From Leptasterias polaris (lineage: Eukaryota; Echinodermata; Asteroidea; Forcipulatida; Asteriidae): 64,000 nucleotides of DNA. A program made the position numbers and the translations under genes. Positions 24,677 to 36,702 of the stretch are shown here, in pieces. How positions within the stretch are numbered: position 1 is the stretch's first letter; every line of letters starts with the position of its first letter. The stretch spans positions 4,922,001 to 4,986,000 of the forward strand of contig JAZGTN010000027.1 in NCBI GenBank assembly GCA_037783415.1. The letters run 5' to 3'. The notes beneath the pieces are model-generated. The model was not told where the DNA came from and searched no databases. It saw nothing but the letters and a program-made list of their open reading frames with translations.

Positions 24677-24886
24677 GAAAACTGTGCTGTGTGTCTGAGT
24701 GAGAAACTGCAGCGGTGTGCTCAGATTCAGGGCCCGTTGAACGGTGTTCCCAACAGGCAGTTCAGAATCGCCGTTTTCTCTCCCAAAAGGATACAAATTT
24801 TCCCTCGGTATGGCTAGAGCTCCCACAAGAATTGACAAGGCAACAGCAACCCAGAGATGGGCGGTGGATGACAAAAATCTATCCAT
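24677..24886 (-). CDS. nidogen-like (NIDO domain) secreted protein, exon 1 with signal peptide
   Basis: The minus-strand ATG at 24886 opens a 70-codon frame that ends at a consensus donor 'gtaagta' (from 24676). Residues 1-25 form a classical signal peptide: MDRF, a hydrophobic core LWVAVALSILVGA, and a likely cleavage after ALA. The mature start LYPFGRENGDSELPVG matches the opening of NIDO-domain proteins ('fYPfG...GD..l..'). It ends in phase 0 with THSTVF, which reads directly into VNTDGVLTF of exon 2. The product should be secreted, probably to extracellular matrix or mucus. This ATG is preferred because the signal peptide follows at once. Whether it is nidogen itself or another NIDO/EGF protein cannot be decided from two exons. 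Confidence 0.85.
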
Positions 24887-25911
24887 GTTTCGGGCTGCAC
24901 CTTACACAATGAGCACTAAACCACTGTGTGACAATTTGAAGAAAAAGTCACCCGAAGCCTGTGTATTAAAACCAGTATTCATAGACACGTTTGCGAGTTT
25001 TGTGTACAGAGTAAACGAATGTCCCCACAAGTTTTTATTTGGAGTGCTTCTGCATATCATGCATTCATCATGCAGTGCTGGGACTAATCAATCAATAGTG
25101 GGGATCGCAGTCGCGTCTACTCACTATTCTTCCGGAGGGACAGTCCTATGTCACGTTTATTTTCGAAAATGGTCGGTAAAATCTTACACTTACATCGTCT
25201 TAAAACTATGATGAAAATTCACTTTTTCCTAATGATTGGAATAATGGAGATGGTCAGTCATAATGCTGAATCTGGGATGCTTAATTGCATGCCTCCCCTC
25301 ATAACAAATGGTACGCCCCAATCTAAAACTTGGCCTGAATAAAAAGTTCACGAAACAACAGAGGGCATTGTTCTTTGGAAATGATGCGATACGAATGTTT
25401 GAAAGAGGGCAAACACCACATGCCTACCCCCTTACGTTTCTGTTTTTGATTTATCTTCTGATGGTGGTGGCAACTCTCCAGGTGAAACCCACGGTTAGGA
25501 TAGAAAACACAAATTAATTAAATTACAGGAAATTAATCAAAATTGTTGTATTGGATAGAAATATTCGAATGAACGAAGATTAATGAACGAAGATTAATGA
25601 CAATGAGTGAAACCGGTATAATTAAATGCCTAGTGTGGTATTCGTAGAAGATTGTCGACTCATGTGGTATTATTGTTTTGCCTTTTATTTCAAAAAGTGC
25701 CTTTATAAAATCTAGGCACATTTTGGGGTCTGAAGTTTTCTTTTTCGTATCCAAATAAAATATGTAGACGTTACTTACATATTATTTTAGACTAGCAATC
25801 CTGTCCAATGGCAATGCTCAACTGCCATTATACCCTTTCTCGTCATAGAGGGCGTTGTTTGGACTTGTTGGTCAATGTTCTGGCTAAAATAATGTAAATA
25901 ATATAACATCC
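24887..25911 (-). other. upstream region of the NIDO gene
   Basis: Should hold the 5' UTR and promoter of the minus-strand gene. I see no clear TATA box or CpG-rich core. The plus-strand open frame here overlaps exon 1 antisense and has no independent support. Confidence 0.4.
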
Positions 25912-27546
25912 ATTATGGAGGACGAAAAGTGGCCATCTGCTTATCTGCTATCAAAATAGCTCAAAGTCAGATTTAACGTTGTTTAAAAAAATAATTGTTC
26001 CACTTTTCTATTTTTCTGCTACCTGAAAACAAGATTGAACGTTTTGTGAAAATGCATTTTCTATTTTTCTGCTTTTCTGCTACTAGAAAAGCAGATTTTA
26101 CTTTTCCTCTTTATGTTGGCGGACGAAAAGTGGCCATCTGCCTTTGTGCTATCAAAACAGAATAAAAGTAGATTGAACGATTTTGACTTTTTCATGTTCT
26201 CCTTTTCTGCCACCTGAAAAGTAGTTTTTACTCTGGTGCCCGAAAATTGGCCATCTGCTTTTCTCTTTTGAGAAAAGCAGAAAAATGGATCGAACGTTTT
26301 GACAACTGTGCGTTCTACTTTTCTGCTTTTTCGATACCGGAAAAGCAGATTTTACTCAGGCGGCCAAAAAGTGGCCATTTGCTTTTCTGCTCTCAGCAAA
26401 CCGTGAACCTAAGTGACCATAATTGTTGTAAAACAAGACCGGACACAATAATTTCTAACCTTTATTATTGTAATTTAAGATACCGATCGGATATTTCCCT
26501 GAAAGTTTGTTGGAGGGTTTCCTTTGAGATTTCCACCCAGCTGCAAAGCCTATAATCTCTATTGATGCCTGTGTTGACGGCCGTTGTGGACGGAGATTCT
26601 CAGTGGTCCCCCCCCCCCCCCCCCCCCCCCCCCACCATTTAAAATGACATTTTCGCAGTTTAGTTTTATTGTATAAATCTACATTTACTTAGGATTAAAA
26701 CAATCGAGCAGTTCCAAAAACCAAAGGTATTCTTTACCTCCCTGCAAAAGGTTTTACGAAGCCCGGGAAGGGACAGTGGTATGGCGTAGGACAGTATAAC
26801 ATGTATTTGTTGTAGTGTGATCTAAACTTATGCAAGCCAAATTGATCAAAAAGTTATCCTTCTAAAAAGGAAGACACATTTTTTGCAAGATGGAATTAAC
26901 TTGTCGGGGGGGGGGGGGGATTTGCAATGAATCATCTCATATTAAAGTATTGCTTACTATTATTATTAAACTCATAGACAAAAAATAACTTGAGTATCAA
27001 GGGGCAGGGTCTCCAGCTTTGTTTATCTGGTGTTTGCGTGCGTAGACCAATCGGATACGTCGGTACTACAACGTATGCGTTTCTGTGAGACCACAGGCGG
27101 CATCTCTAAGAAAATAACCAAAGGAATTTCACGGCTACATCAAAATAATAGACTTCTAGAGAAACGTCGTTATCTTTCTTTACAAAGTGATAGGGTAGAC
27201 ATAATGTTTCGACATCGTCATGCCAAAACTTTCACGGTTTGCTGATTGAAAGCAGAAAAGCAAATAAATGGCCACTTTTTGCAGCGAAAAGCAGATGGCC
27301 AATTTTCGCAATATAGCAAAAAGGCAGGTGGCCACTTTTCGTCCGCCAACATATAAAGAGGAAAAGTTAAATCTGCTTTTCTGGTAGCAGAAAAGCAGAA
27401 AAATGGAAAATGCATTTTCACAAAACGTTCAATCTCATTTCCAGGTAGCAGAAAAGTGGAAAAATTCATTTAAAAACAACGTTAAATCTGACTTTTAGCT
27501 ATTCTGATAGCAGATAAGCAGATGGCCACTTTTCGTCCTTCATAAT
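25912..27546. mobile_element. foldback-type element with long, internally repetitive TIRs
   Basis: The left end 'attatggaggacgaaaagtg' is inverted at the right as 'cacttttcgtccttcataat'. The arms (about 25912-26400 and 27240-27546) are made of reiterated blocks: a motif close to 'gaaaagtggccatctgc' recurs at about 25922, 26124, 26242 and 26362, and inverted at about 27270, 27292, 27330 and 27518. Long modular TIRs of this kind define foldback-like DNA transposons. The centre holds a 26-base C run (26608-26633), a partial TTAA-type MITE, a G run (26906-26919) and about 200 bases of unassigned sequence. It has no transposase. A target duplication is not evident. Confidence 0.8.
26634..26745. 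mobile_element. partial TTAA-type MITE nested in the foldback element
   Basis: 'aggattaaaacaatcgagc' and 'ttccaaaaaccaaaggtatt' followed by 'ctttacctccc' match the terminal region of the family, next to a C run. Confidence 0.5.
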
Positions 27547-30463
27547 CCATATTTCTATTTGGAGTCGAAAATAAAAACACCCCAAATCCATGAATTATCA
27601 ACAACCAAGATGAACCTATTCAATGATGTGGAGTCGTGGACACGCTTGTATCCATGCTCCCCCGGGTTCCCCTTCCCCACATTTAAAAACCTAAAATTTT
27701 AAGATTACACATTACCAGAGTAAAGTTTTACTGTGGTAAAGTCAATGTTTTAAAAACTATTTTTAAACAAGTTTTGACCGTTGTCACAGGTTTCTTATCG
27801 TTTTATGTTGGGTCTCATAAAGTGCGGATACTGTGTCGTTGACAATTACCAACAGTTGCCCATGTTTGAAATACGACCACGAGAGGTCACTGTCTTAGCG
27901 GCCACAGTAACCTTATTGTAAAAGTCAACTTATGGGACCGTGGAGTTGGGGGAGGTTAGAAGTATATGGCTCCACAGCATGAACTCGTGACCATCAAGGA
28001 TGTTGGCCTCACAGTGTACGAAAGGCTACCACAATGCAGGACCGATAGTAATGGTTAGTTAGTGGACATTACTACATGTACACTGCACAGTATATATGGA
28101 GTCAGACATCTTAGTGAATCCTTTATAAGCCACAACTTTGGTTGGAATTAAATTCAGCCAACCAACCCCCATTTAGATGTAGTTTTAGCTAGTCTGAACT
28201 GCTCGACAGTGCCCTCTTTTGAAATGCAAGACTGGAACGAGAATTAACTCAATCAAGAGGAAGCTCTCTAAAATTGATGGTCTGACAAACAGGTCACTAC
28301 TACGTCTAAGTTAGTCAGTTCAGCCATGGTTTATCATACAATATCCCACTCAACGTGAATGAAAAGAAATGTTTAAATAAAAACAAACGTCTTCATGAAA
28401 TAAAGCTAAAATTTGTTTTTATTTATTTCCAACCAGAACAGAACCAGGGTGCAATTTGTTTTCCCTCAAGAATCTGTCTTTGGCTATTGGCTATCCAAGT
28501 ATAAATTGAATCATTGACTTTTTATTACTGCCCAGATGTTACTAAAGATGCTCTCTCTAGGAACTACAAATTCTTACAACTTTTAATACGGGTATACGTA
28601 TGAAAAATAATGCCGCGCTTTACGACGTGTGGACGCAGTGCAAGCTGGTACTTTATATGGGACGCGAGACTCAATGCATTTGTAAGGTGAATGACTCACC
28701 AATCACGGTAAAAATTTGCTTCAAAATCTCGATTTTATACTTTCGTTCACAGAAATCGTTTCTTGAAAGTCCGTTCCGATAGTTATTATCAAGAGGGTAA
28801 ATTTGCGTATCAGCCTATGGTAATAAAGAGCAATCGTAGATAAGGCCTGTGTGCGGCATCTACAAAAGAGCCCACAACCACGCGCAATGCCTACTTCTGA
28901 ACACACGTTGTTATTGTTTATCTAAATGATGACGGATTATCACCTCGTCAGTAGGCCCACCTTCGTCTTTTAATGCAACACGTTTTCTTTTTAAAATCCT
29001 GGACCATTGACCACTACCCGACTGTACTGTTTATCTGCAGCTGGGTGTCAAAGTGACAGCACGAGCTGTTAGTTTACGAGTTGTAAAAAATTAAGAAACT
29101 GCATCTACTTTGATCTGCACCCATCCCCGAAACCACTAAGCCTTGCGGCACGTGTGCATTGTAAGCGGATTTTCTTCCTGGGATGGTTAACGACCTTACT
29201 GTTAATTGTCGGTATCACTGTAGACCGTACAACTGGGACAACCCCATGCAAACCGGTTTACTTGATGATAATGACCATGGAGGAAGGCAGAGAACGATGA
29301 ACTGTTACCTCAGCCATGCATGGAGGACCCCTTCCTCCATGCTTCAGCAAAGAAAAACCTATGATCTGACAAATTTTCCTTGATGGACGGAATCGGAACG
29401 ACATGACAAGAAACTATTCCGAAACGAAATATCCTTACAATTTATATAGAGAATGTTTGTTTCAATTACCGATTTAAGTTAGTTAATTGCTTTGTAACTA
29501 TTTTGAAATTTGAACTATAAAAACGGCGTATATAACCCTTCAGTTTTGAAGTTTCCCAACTAACTCAGCACAAACATTTCCCAAGGCAGGGTTCTTTAGG
29601 GTTTGATGGGGACTTCACTTTTGATAGAAACGAAATGTCATGGAAAGAACCATGCACCATGCCTGCCATACTATAAATGAAAGATAGAAATATGTATTAC
29701 ATGTTGTTTTGAGAACAGTTTGAAATGCTTCGTAAAGCTTTGAGAAAACTTGGATGATGAGGGCCTAGAGGTAGCACTCAAATTAACTTGTAGAAAGCTA
29801 TTGGCCACGGAAGCGTATTTTAGAACATGGCAGACAACCTTTTCCCGGATTCTGCTATTTCGCCAAGACGAAATATGGTATAAAACAACAAGCAATTTTC
29901 AAAATGGCTGCCATTGCTTCTTGTACTACCTATATCTTTTCAAAGGACAGAACTGTGAGTGTGACGGATCTGTAGCCAATTTTGCTTCTCCGTGAAACTC
30001 GATGACGGTTGTATCATCAGAGCTACAATCCAACCTATAAGACAAATTAATAGGATTGGCGTTCCTTATTAATTGATTTATGAACTTGACTACACACTTC
30101 ATGAATTGGACATTTTGAGCAAGTGAACTGGTGTTCTATAAATTGTTATTAATTTATTCAAATTTAAAAATAATAATTGTACATATTTTATGAGTCGACA
30201 GAATTCATAATTAATTCATTCATTGAAATCTATTAACAAGAATTAAGAATTTGAACCAATAACGGCAAGTGAAAATTGAATTGTATTAGCAAAGGAATAA
30301 AAGAACAAATAAGAACGGGTTGATTCAGGAGAAAGACTCTAGAATTTCAGTAACAGTTGCATTTCATTGGGTGTTCTTTTGTTAAATACAAAATTATCTA
30401 AAAATTCATGTTATTGACTGATGTGTAGTTTATATTTACAAGTAAATTTCCCTTGGTTTTTTT
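27547..30463. other. non-coding stretch between genes
   Basis: No gene supported. About 27700-27860 resembles half of a TTAA-type MITE ('ttttatgttgggtctcataa', 'gacaattaccaaca'). The remainder is AT-rich, unassigned sequence. The part just left of 30464 would be the 3' UTR of the minus-strand acidic-protein gene. A possible polyadenylation signal on the minus strand (AATAAA) lies near 30150. Confidence 0.4.
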
Positions 30464-31228
30464 TTACAGGCGACCAGAATCGGGATCTGGAAAGAATAAA
30501 TCATTAAAAGCATCATACAGTTCAAGTTCACGGACGGCAGTGGGATCACTCCAGCTGGAGTTGTTACGACTGCGGGTGTTTCGCGTTGCCATCTCGGCGT
30601 CGGCTTCTCCACGTTCCTGTTCAGCGATAAGCTCATCCCAGCTCCTCTCCTTTGGGTGACGGTGTTGACTTCCCGAGCTGGAGGATTGCTGTGGTTGCGT
30701 GCGATGTGAGTACGATGATGACGCTGAAGCTGACGAGGAATCGCGGGAGGCTGATGAACGAGTGGTCCGCCCCTGACTCGTCGAAGTGGTGCTCTCTTCT
30801 CGCCGAGGAGTTCCCACTGGATCCTGCCTCCAGGCGGGGTGGAAGTCCTCCCGGGCATCTGATGAAGGCTCCCCGGTTGACTGACTGGGCTGATGCTCGC
30901 TGTCCGCAGTCTCCTCGCGGTTCATTTGGGTGGAATACCAGGTGGCGAGCTCCTCCCATTCGTCAGGTTCCTCGTAGTATTGAGCATACGCATCGTCGAG
31001 GAGTTGATCAAGGAGACCTGCGCGGGCTGTCTCTTCATCCTCCTCCATCTCTTCTTCTTCTTCTTCTGGTACCTCCTCAACCTCATCTGTCATGAACCAT
31101 TCTTCGTCCTCTGACTGCAATGGCTTAGAGTGACGAAGACAAAAATGATGACATGGGATGTCTGAGCTGCTGCAAGAGAAGAGGGAACCTGAGCCGAAAT
31201 GTGGGATGGAAGTCAGAAGAGTCGCCAT
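30464..31228 (-). CDS. unrecognised acidic, serine-rich protein (254 aa)
   Basis: The longest convincing open frame of the window. The start ATG at 31228 sits in a good context (ATCAACATGGCG), and 13 bases upstream is an acceptor with a T-rich tract ('ttttgtattgttgcag'), so the leader is spliced and the coding part is one exon. Residues 1-35 are neutral with a few Cys/His. Residues 39-67 are strongly acidic with a six-Glu run. Residues 70-100 (LLDQLLDDAYAQYYEEP, then WEELATWY) look helical. Residues 145-195 are Ser/Arg/Gln-rich and disordered. The C-terminus has RSWDELIAEQERG and ends ELELYDAFNDLFFPDPDSGRL, which looks conserved. No catalytic motif, membrane segment or known domain is seen. 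The composition suggests a nuclear or regulatory protein (inference). The stop overlaps a potential donor (cct|gtaaaa), so a longer spliced form is possible. Confidence 0.75.
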   Translation of the reverse strand: MATLLTSIPHFGSGSLFSCSSSDIPCHHFCLRHSKPLQSEDEEWFMTDEVEEVPEEEEEEMEEDEETARAGLLDQLLDDAYAQYYEEPDEWEELATWYSTQMNREETADSEHQPSQSTGEPSSDAREDFHPAWRQDPVGTPRREESTTSTSQGRTTRSSASRDSSSASASSSYSHRTQPQQSSSSGSQHRHPKERSWDELIAEQERGEADAEMATRNTRSRNNSSWSDPTAVRELELYDAFNDLFFPDPDSGRL

Positions 31229-31241
31229 GTTGATCGGTGTG
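31229..31241 (-). other. 5' UTR part of the acidic-protein exon, after a splice acceptor
   Basis: The minus-strand sequence 'ttttgtattgttgcag' is followed by 13 untranslated bases and then the ATG. The upstream exon and promoter should lie at higher coordinates but were not identified. Confidence 0.55.
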
Positions 31242-31494
31242 CTGCAACAATACAAAAAGAAAACGCAAATTAAAAACTTGTTGCAGTGAAATGTCACATA
31301 CATGATAATTTTAGTTGGAAACAAACACATCAATTCGCCAGATAATTTGTACTAGATTAAAAGAAAATTGTAAAAAACAACTTTGGAATCAAAATAACCA
31401 TTAATAAGTGTTTCCAACCCTTGCTTACAAAAAAACAAAATGATATTGCACTCTAATCAACAGTTGGGTTCATAACCAATTGAGCTGCACTTAA

Positions 31495-31835
31495 AGGGTG
31501 TGTACAACACTAAGATTGAAAATATAAATGTTCACAGATTTGCACATAACTTACAATTTACATGGTATAAAGATGGTCATGGTGGAAAACTTCCATTGAA
31601 ATAGTTTTGCTTGAAATGCCATAGTTTTTAGGAAAAACTGAGTAAAATCCGATGTTTGAAAAAAAAGTTAAAACATATATAGGCCTAATGGGGGTTTTTA
31701 CTGTTTTCTCATGACTCCGAAGACCGGACGTGGAGCTTAAACTTTCACAGGTTTGTTATTTCATGTATATGCCTTTGTTGGGTCACATCAAGTGTGGATA
31801 CAGGTCTTTGGCAATTACCAATGTTGTACATACCC
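31495..31835. mobile_element. TTAA-type MITE (subfamily AGGGTGTGTAC)
   Basis: TTAA at 31491-31494 precedes AGGGTGTGTACAACA. The right end is 'caattaccaatgttgtacat', an inverse of the left, with the right TTAA lost. The interior shows 'gttcacagatttgcacataa', 'agatggtcatggtggaaaac' and 'tttcacaggtttgttatttc'. Closely related to the copy at 60263-60597. Confidence 0.8.
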
Positions 31836-34800
31836 GCTAAATAAAACTTGGCTTATGTGGGTTCATAACCAATTGATGAAGCAATGTGATCGAAAAATGC
31901 ATGGAAATGCAAAATAAAAACTGATATAATTTTTGTCTTAAAAAGGTGCGCTCAAATAAGTAGTCCTGTCGAACAAGGCCACTCAATACTATACGAATCA
32001 ATTTCGTGATTTAGACCCAACGTCAGACAGTCAATTCATAGAGAAATGTTATACTGGAGGTGAATAATGTGTGTCGAATATTTACTCAATGATGAAGGTA
32101 AAAAGCCATTGGAATGATGACAGAACGATTCGCCACCTCATGCACAGCGCCTACAGCACATACATATCGGGTTGGGTCAGGACCCCACAGTGTTTTCTAT
32201 GCGACATGAACCCGACCAATGTGGTGAATACATTAAGCACGAACGTGCTGCGACACATACACACGTACATGTACATTTTATACCTATTTACAACTACGTG
32301 TACATGGCACGGCGACAAGGGATAAAGGTTACACTATAGCTCTGGCATATTCCCGCCATTTTGAAATGTCGATAAATCTCAATCATTGAGCATAACAAAA
32401 TGGTAACTTACAATTAAAACAATTATGGTCTTTCGTTGACACAATTAACTCAACATTTAGCATTGGAATCAATTCAGTTATTAAAAAAGAGACAGAAAAA
32501 CAATGTTTTGACCGAGTCCATGTTTTGTCGAGGAAAATTTACGATTCTCTTTCAACGACTGATCTGGTGTTTGTTTCTTCATACAAACAACAACAAACAA
32601 ACACACCAACAAACACATACAATAAACTGCAATTTATAATTATACGATCTTGCTCGATAATTTCAAGTAATACAAATTGTTTTAACATCCGTAGGCCTAA
32701 TAAACAAGCTCTATCATGGTTGCAATGCGGAAACGCGGCCACAAAATAAACAACTGCTCGGTCCACAGAAATGTTTTTCAATGAAAAACCCTTGTGCCAA
32801 GTAAAGCTTCGAATTTATTTAACAAAATGGTTACGATTGATAGCACTTGTAGGTTATAAACGAAACTATAACAATATGGAATTTATATCACTGTTCATAT
32901 CTTACAACATGACCGACTGGATTGGACTTTCATACAACCATGATATAACCGTAGAAAGAATACGTGACAATCATATAATAAAATGTATAACCATACAGCA
33001 TATGCCGCAGCGCGCACCACGTTGCAGGCAAATAATTATAGGCCATATAGTTTTTCTTCGCTGTAGTTTTCTTTCCTTATTATTCGATACCCCCCTTTTA
33101 AAACACATAGAGTGTATTTTTGAAATGTCAACCAAATATTACTCACATTTTACACGGTAGCCTACTGCTAGTGCTAGGAGCTAGCTGCTGCTGGTGGGCG
33201 ATTGTTGGAATTCCGAGGATCAAGGAAGAATTTCGAATCACTGAACAGTCGTCAACTCAGAGTGGTGTGTGCAATACGGTTGTATGCTCATCGTTATAAA
33301 AAACCGATATGACGTATATGGCAATCCGAAGGTCACCTTTATAGTACGCACGGGTCACATGGCTGGCTGAGCTTCCTTTGTCTGGAAGTGGTAGGTACAC
33401 TGTACATGTACATGTACATGTGTACCTAGAGATGGCGAGATGATATTTCACGCAATCACCCTCCCACCTACCTAGCGTTAATTACTAGTTGTGGGTTAAT
33501 CCATCCTTATCACTAATCAAAACAATGCACAATAGGTATTGATTTTGCCCGCGTTTTATAGCCTGTTTTATTGCACTCATAGGACGTGTCCAGGCACGCG
33601 TCCATAAGTATGAATTATGCTGATTAGAAGTGAAGAAACTGACAAAATATATACTATGGTTTCTTCACAATTTCTTCGTACTGCCCTCTGATGATAAGTA
33701 AAATATGAGTATAAGATGATGATGTCTTTTCCCCAATGATTGTACGTGCAGCACTTGTGTTGTCAAAGACCAGGAAACGTTTTCACAAAGAGCTAAAGAT
33801 TGATCTTAAGTGAGAATCAGTTTTAACTGCTAAGCAAAGTGTCATGTCACAATACAAATCGAATCTTAGTGCTTTGGTGAAATCGAGCCCAGTATCCACA
33901 CTTGTGCCCAAATTACAGGAAAGTTTAAGATCAATCTGTCATCAGCGGGAGTATATAAGGAACAAAAAAGTGAGGAAAAACATTGTGTTTCTACTGTTTG
34001 TACGTTTTGGACTTGCGAGAAAACGAATTTCTCAATTCAATGAGCATAAAATTACTTGGAGCACTGGAGAGCTGTTGAAAATATTGTTAGAATTAACTAC
34101 CCCTTTTAGTTATAAGAAGAGGAAATGCGTCCAGGAATGAAGCCTTTCTCACTACATCTGAAACTGCACAATATTCTATACAACAAGGGTTTATTTTTGT
34201 TTTATTATTTTCTTACAACTTCGATGACCGATTGAGCCCAAATTTTCACAGGTTTGTTATTTTATGCTTGGGATACACTAAGTGTGGATAGTGGTCTTTT
34301 ACAATTACCATGCAAAAGTATCTAAGGCTATAAGCGGAATCCTATCTTATTTGTGTGAAAATAATGCAAACATTTATATTTTCACTCTTACAGCCCATTT
34401 TTTGCTTGCGACGCGGGTCAACAGAGCTATGAAATTGAGCCCGGGATTTCATGTAAGAAATATAAACTTCTGTAAATTGTATACAAAAATGTGGTTTATA
34501 TTATGCTGTTTGTCATCCAACCCCATTTTCTCAATATTAAATATGAATGATAAAGAGCAGGTAGGCCATACAAGATAAAGATTTAGAAATTATGTTTCTA
34601 AGATTTTTAAAGCTGAAAGCGAAATGTTCTTTTCCTGATGCCCACTCACTTTTCTTACCGGTATGACAAATAACGGATACCGCAGCAATTTTTTTATATA
34701 CTAAACTTAACACATAATAAATGAATAATTAGTTACACGTACTAATTATTAGGCCATCATTTTTTAATTTAACAATTCGTTTTTTATTATAGTTGCATGG

Positions 34801-34999
34801 CCTGATTTTCGCCGGAAAAGGGGTTGTTGTTAATTGTTTTTCTCGTAACGAATGTTGACAGAAAATGCTGTTTCAAAACGGAAAACTTTCGCATGTGCCA
34901 CGGACAATGCACAAAATAAATGCAAACTTGTACATGGCTGATCGACGTGAGATAGGAGATGTCGAGATCCCCTCCCCCCAACTGGTGCCCGTGCCTCCG
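31836..34999. other. non-coding stretch before the tandem duplication
   Basis: Probably holds the leader exon and promoter of the minus-strand acidic-protein gene, not located. 33403-33424 is a palindromic 'gtacatgtacatgtacatgt' run. About 34020-34315 is a partial TTAA-type MITE, and 34418-34442 is a solo end of the GGGCCC-type MITE. A 129-codon plus-strand frame at 32771-33160 has no domain-like composition and is not called. Confidence 0.45.
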
Positions 35000-35375
35000 G
35001 GTGGCCCCAACCGCGGAATTTTAAGACCAAAAGCTACCAAGCCAAATATTACATTTTATAAGCCGAGTTTCAATGATTAAACTATAATTTTCTATGACAT
35101 GCAAACAGTTTATTTGTTTTAACCTCCACCTCAGTTTATTTAATAAAGAATAAACAGGCGTAACAAAGCACTTGAAAATGGGATTGTTTTGGAAAAATGC
35201 AAACAGTATATCCATAGTATTGACGGTAATTGGCCAAAAGTGCTACATTAAACATAACTGTTGCACCCCCTGTGCCCCCAAAAATGTTACCCTATTATAG
35301 TTTCACCACAGGGCCCACTTTATAAATAATGACAGTTCACTTTAAACAGTAAGTATCATATTCCTTTATTTTGAG

Positions 35376-35396
35376 CCCCCCCCCCCCCCCCCCCCC
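35376..35396. repeat. poly-C tract
   Basis: A run of about 21 C in copy A. The matching run in copy B (48668-48682) is about 15, a length difference between the duplicates. Confidence 0.9.
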
Positions 35397-35640
35397 ACAA
35401 CGACGGCATAATATGTCCCAACAATTATACCTCCATGGTCCCAAATAACAACTTATCCTTCTGTTTCCTTCCTCCATGAATTGATGATCCATGATGATCG
35501 ACAAAAATGTGCCCCAATCTCTCTTCCACAATTCCTCACTGCTTGTCACACCAAGCCCCAATTTACTATATATCCTTCCTCCACAAACAACCTAAGTTCT
35601 TAACTTTGCACTGTTTGATTAAAACCTTGAACGACTTTAA

Positions 35641-36010
35641 AGGCACTGAACATGTTTGGTAATTATCAAGGACCAGTATTGTCACTCGGTGCATCCCAAC
35701 ATATGCATAAAATAACAAACCTGTGAAAATTTGGGCTGAATCGGTCATCGAAGTTGCAAGAAAATAAAGAAAGAAAAAACACCCTTGTGGCACAATTTTG
35801 TGTGCTTTCAGATGCTAATAAAAGGCTTCGTGCATGAAGTCTTTTATTATTTTAGTGAGAATTTGCCTCTTTCTCAAAAACTACGAATTACTTCAGAGGG
35901 AGTGGTTTCTCACAATGTTTTATACTATCAACAGCTCTCCGTTGCTGGTTACCAAGTAAGTTTTTATGCTAATATATATTTTGAGTAATTACCAAACGTG
36001 TTCAGTGCCT
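35641..36010. mobile_element. TTAA-flanked MITE, complete (copy A)
   Basis: Flanked by TTAA (35637-35640, 36011-36014). It begins AGGCACTGAACATGTTTGG and ends with the inverse, CCAAACGTGTTCAGTGCCT. Length 370 bp. The interior includes 'aataaaaggcttcgtgcatg' followed by its inverse-like 'aagtcttttatt', giving a central hairpin. No ORF. Its position and sequence are shared with copy B, so it predates the duplication. Confidence 0.9.
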
Positions 36011-36702
36011 TTAACGAGGTGACAACAAACACCCCAAATTATAACAAATATAAACGCAAGAAAAACAACAAGTCAAACTAGTGTTTGTTTGAGTGGATTG
36101 GAATGTGCACGAGATAACGAAGCACAGTCCAGTGATGTATCACGCCCAAATAAGGAATTCGTAATTATAGCTCATTGTAACAGTATGGGTGACGCCATTG
36201 ACTTTATCCTGATACATTCACCTTGCTACCCCAAAATTATAGCCAGTTAAAGGGACACACCGGTTAACTGTTTGCGTAATTTAGTCAAGTAGAATCATAG
36301 CCAATTATTTCTAGATGGTTTTTATATATTTTTTTAACAAAAATATCACGTAATTAACGAGAAATGACCGAAAAAACCAAAATCGGTCAGAGGTCAGCGT
36401 ATACGCTTTACCAGCCGTTGCAAGTGCAAATTTACGGGATACATATATGCTGCACACTGTTGCAAGTAGACTGGTGCTCTGTTTATGTAAATGTTTTACT
36501 ACGGCAAGGCATGAGGATCCAGTCTACGTTATTCATCTGAAAGTGTGTATAAACATGGAGGTAGGAAAAACAACGGACACGGAAACCAATCAACTCGCCC
36601 CCAGCAAAGTCGCCAATTACAAAGTCACCAACTACAAAGTCGCCCCTCACATACAAACTCGTCCCCTCTCAAAGTCGCCCCTCACAAGGGAATCAACAAA
36701 AT

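Noticed and set aside
24744..25211. 155-codon plus-strand frame
   Set aside because: Antisense to exon 1 of the NIDO gene and its upstream region. The minus strand has the signal peptide, donor and domain match.
30652..31095. 147-codon plus-strand frame
   Set aside because: Shadow of the acidic/Ser-rich minus-strand frame: its Leu/Pro run is the reverse of the Glu run.
32771..33160. 129-codon plus-strand frame
   Set aside because: No recognisable domain, biased AT-rich codons, no start context or splice support.
33403..33424. Palindromic 'gtacatgtacatgtac' run as a possible regulatory site
   Set aside because: A simple self-complementary microsatellite; such tracts occur elsewhere in the window without gene context.
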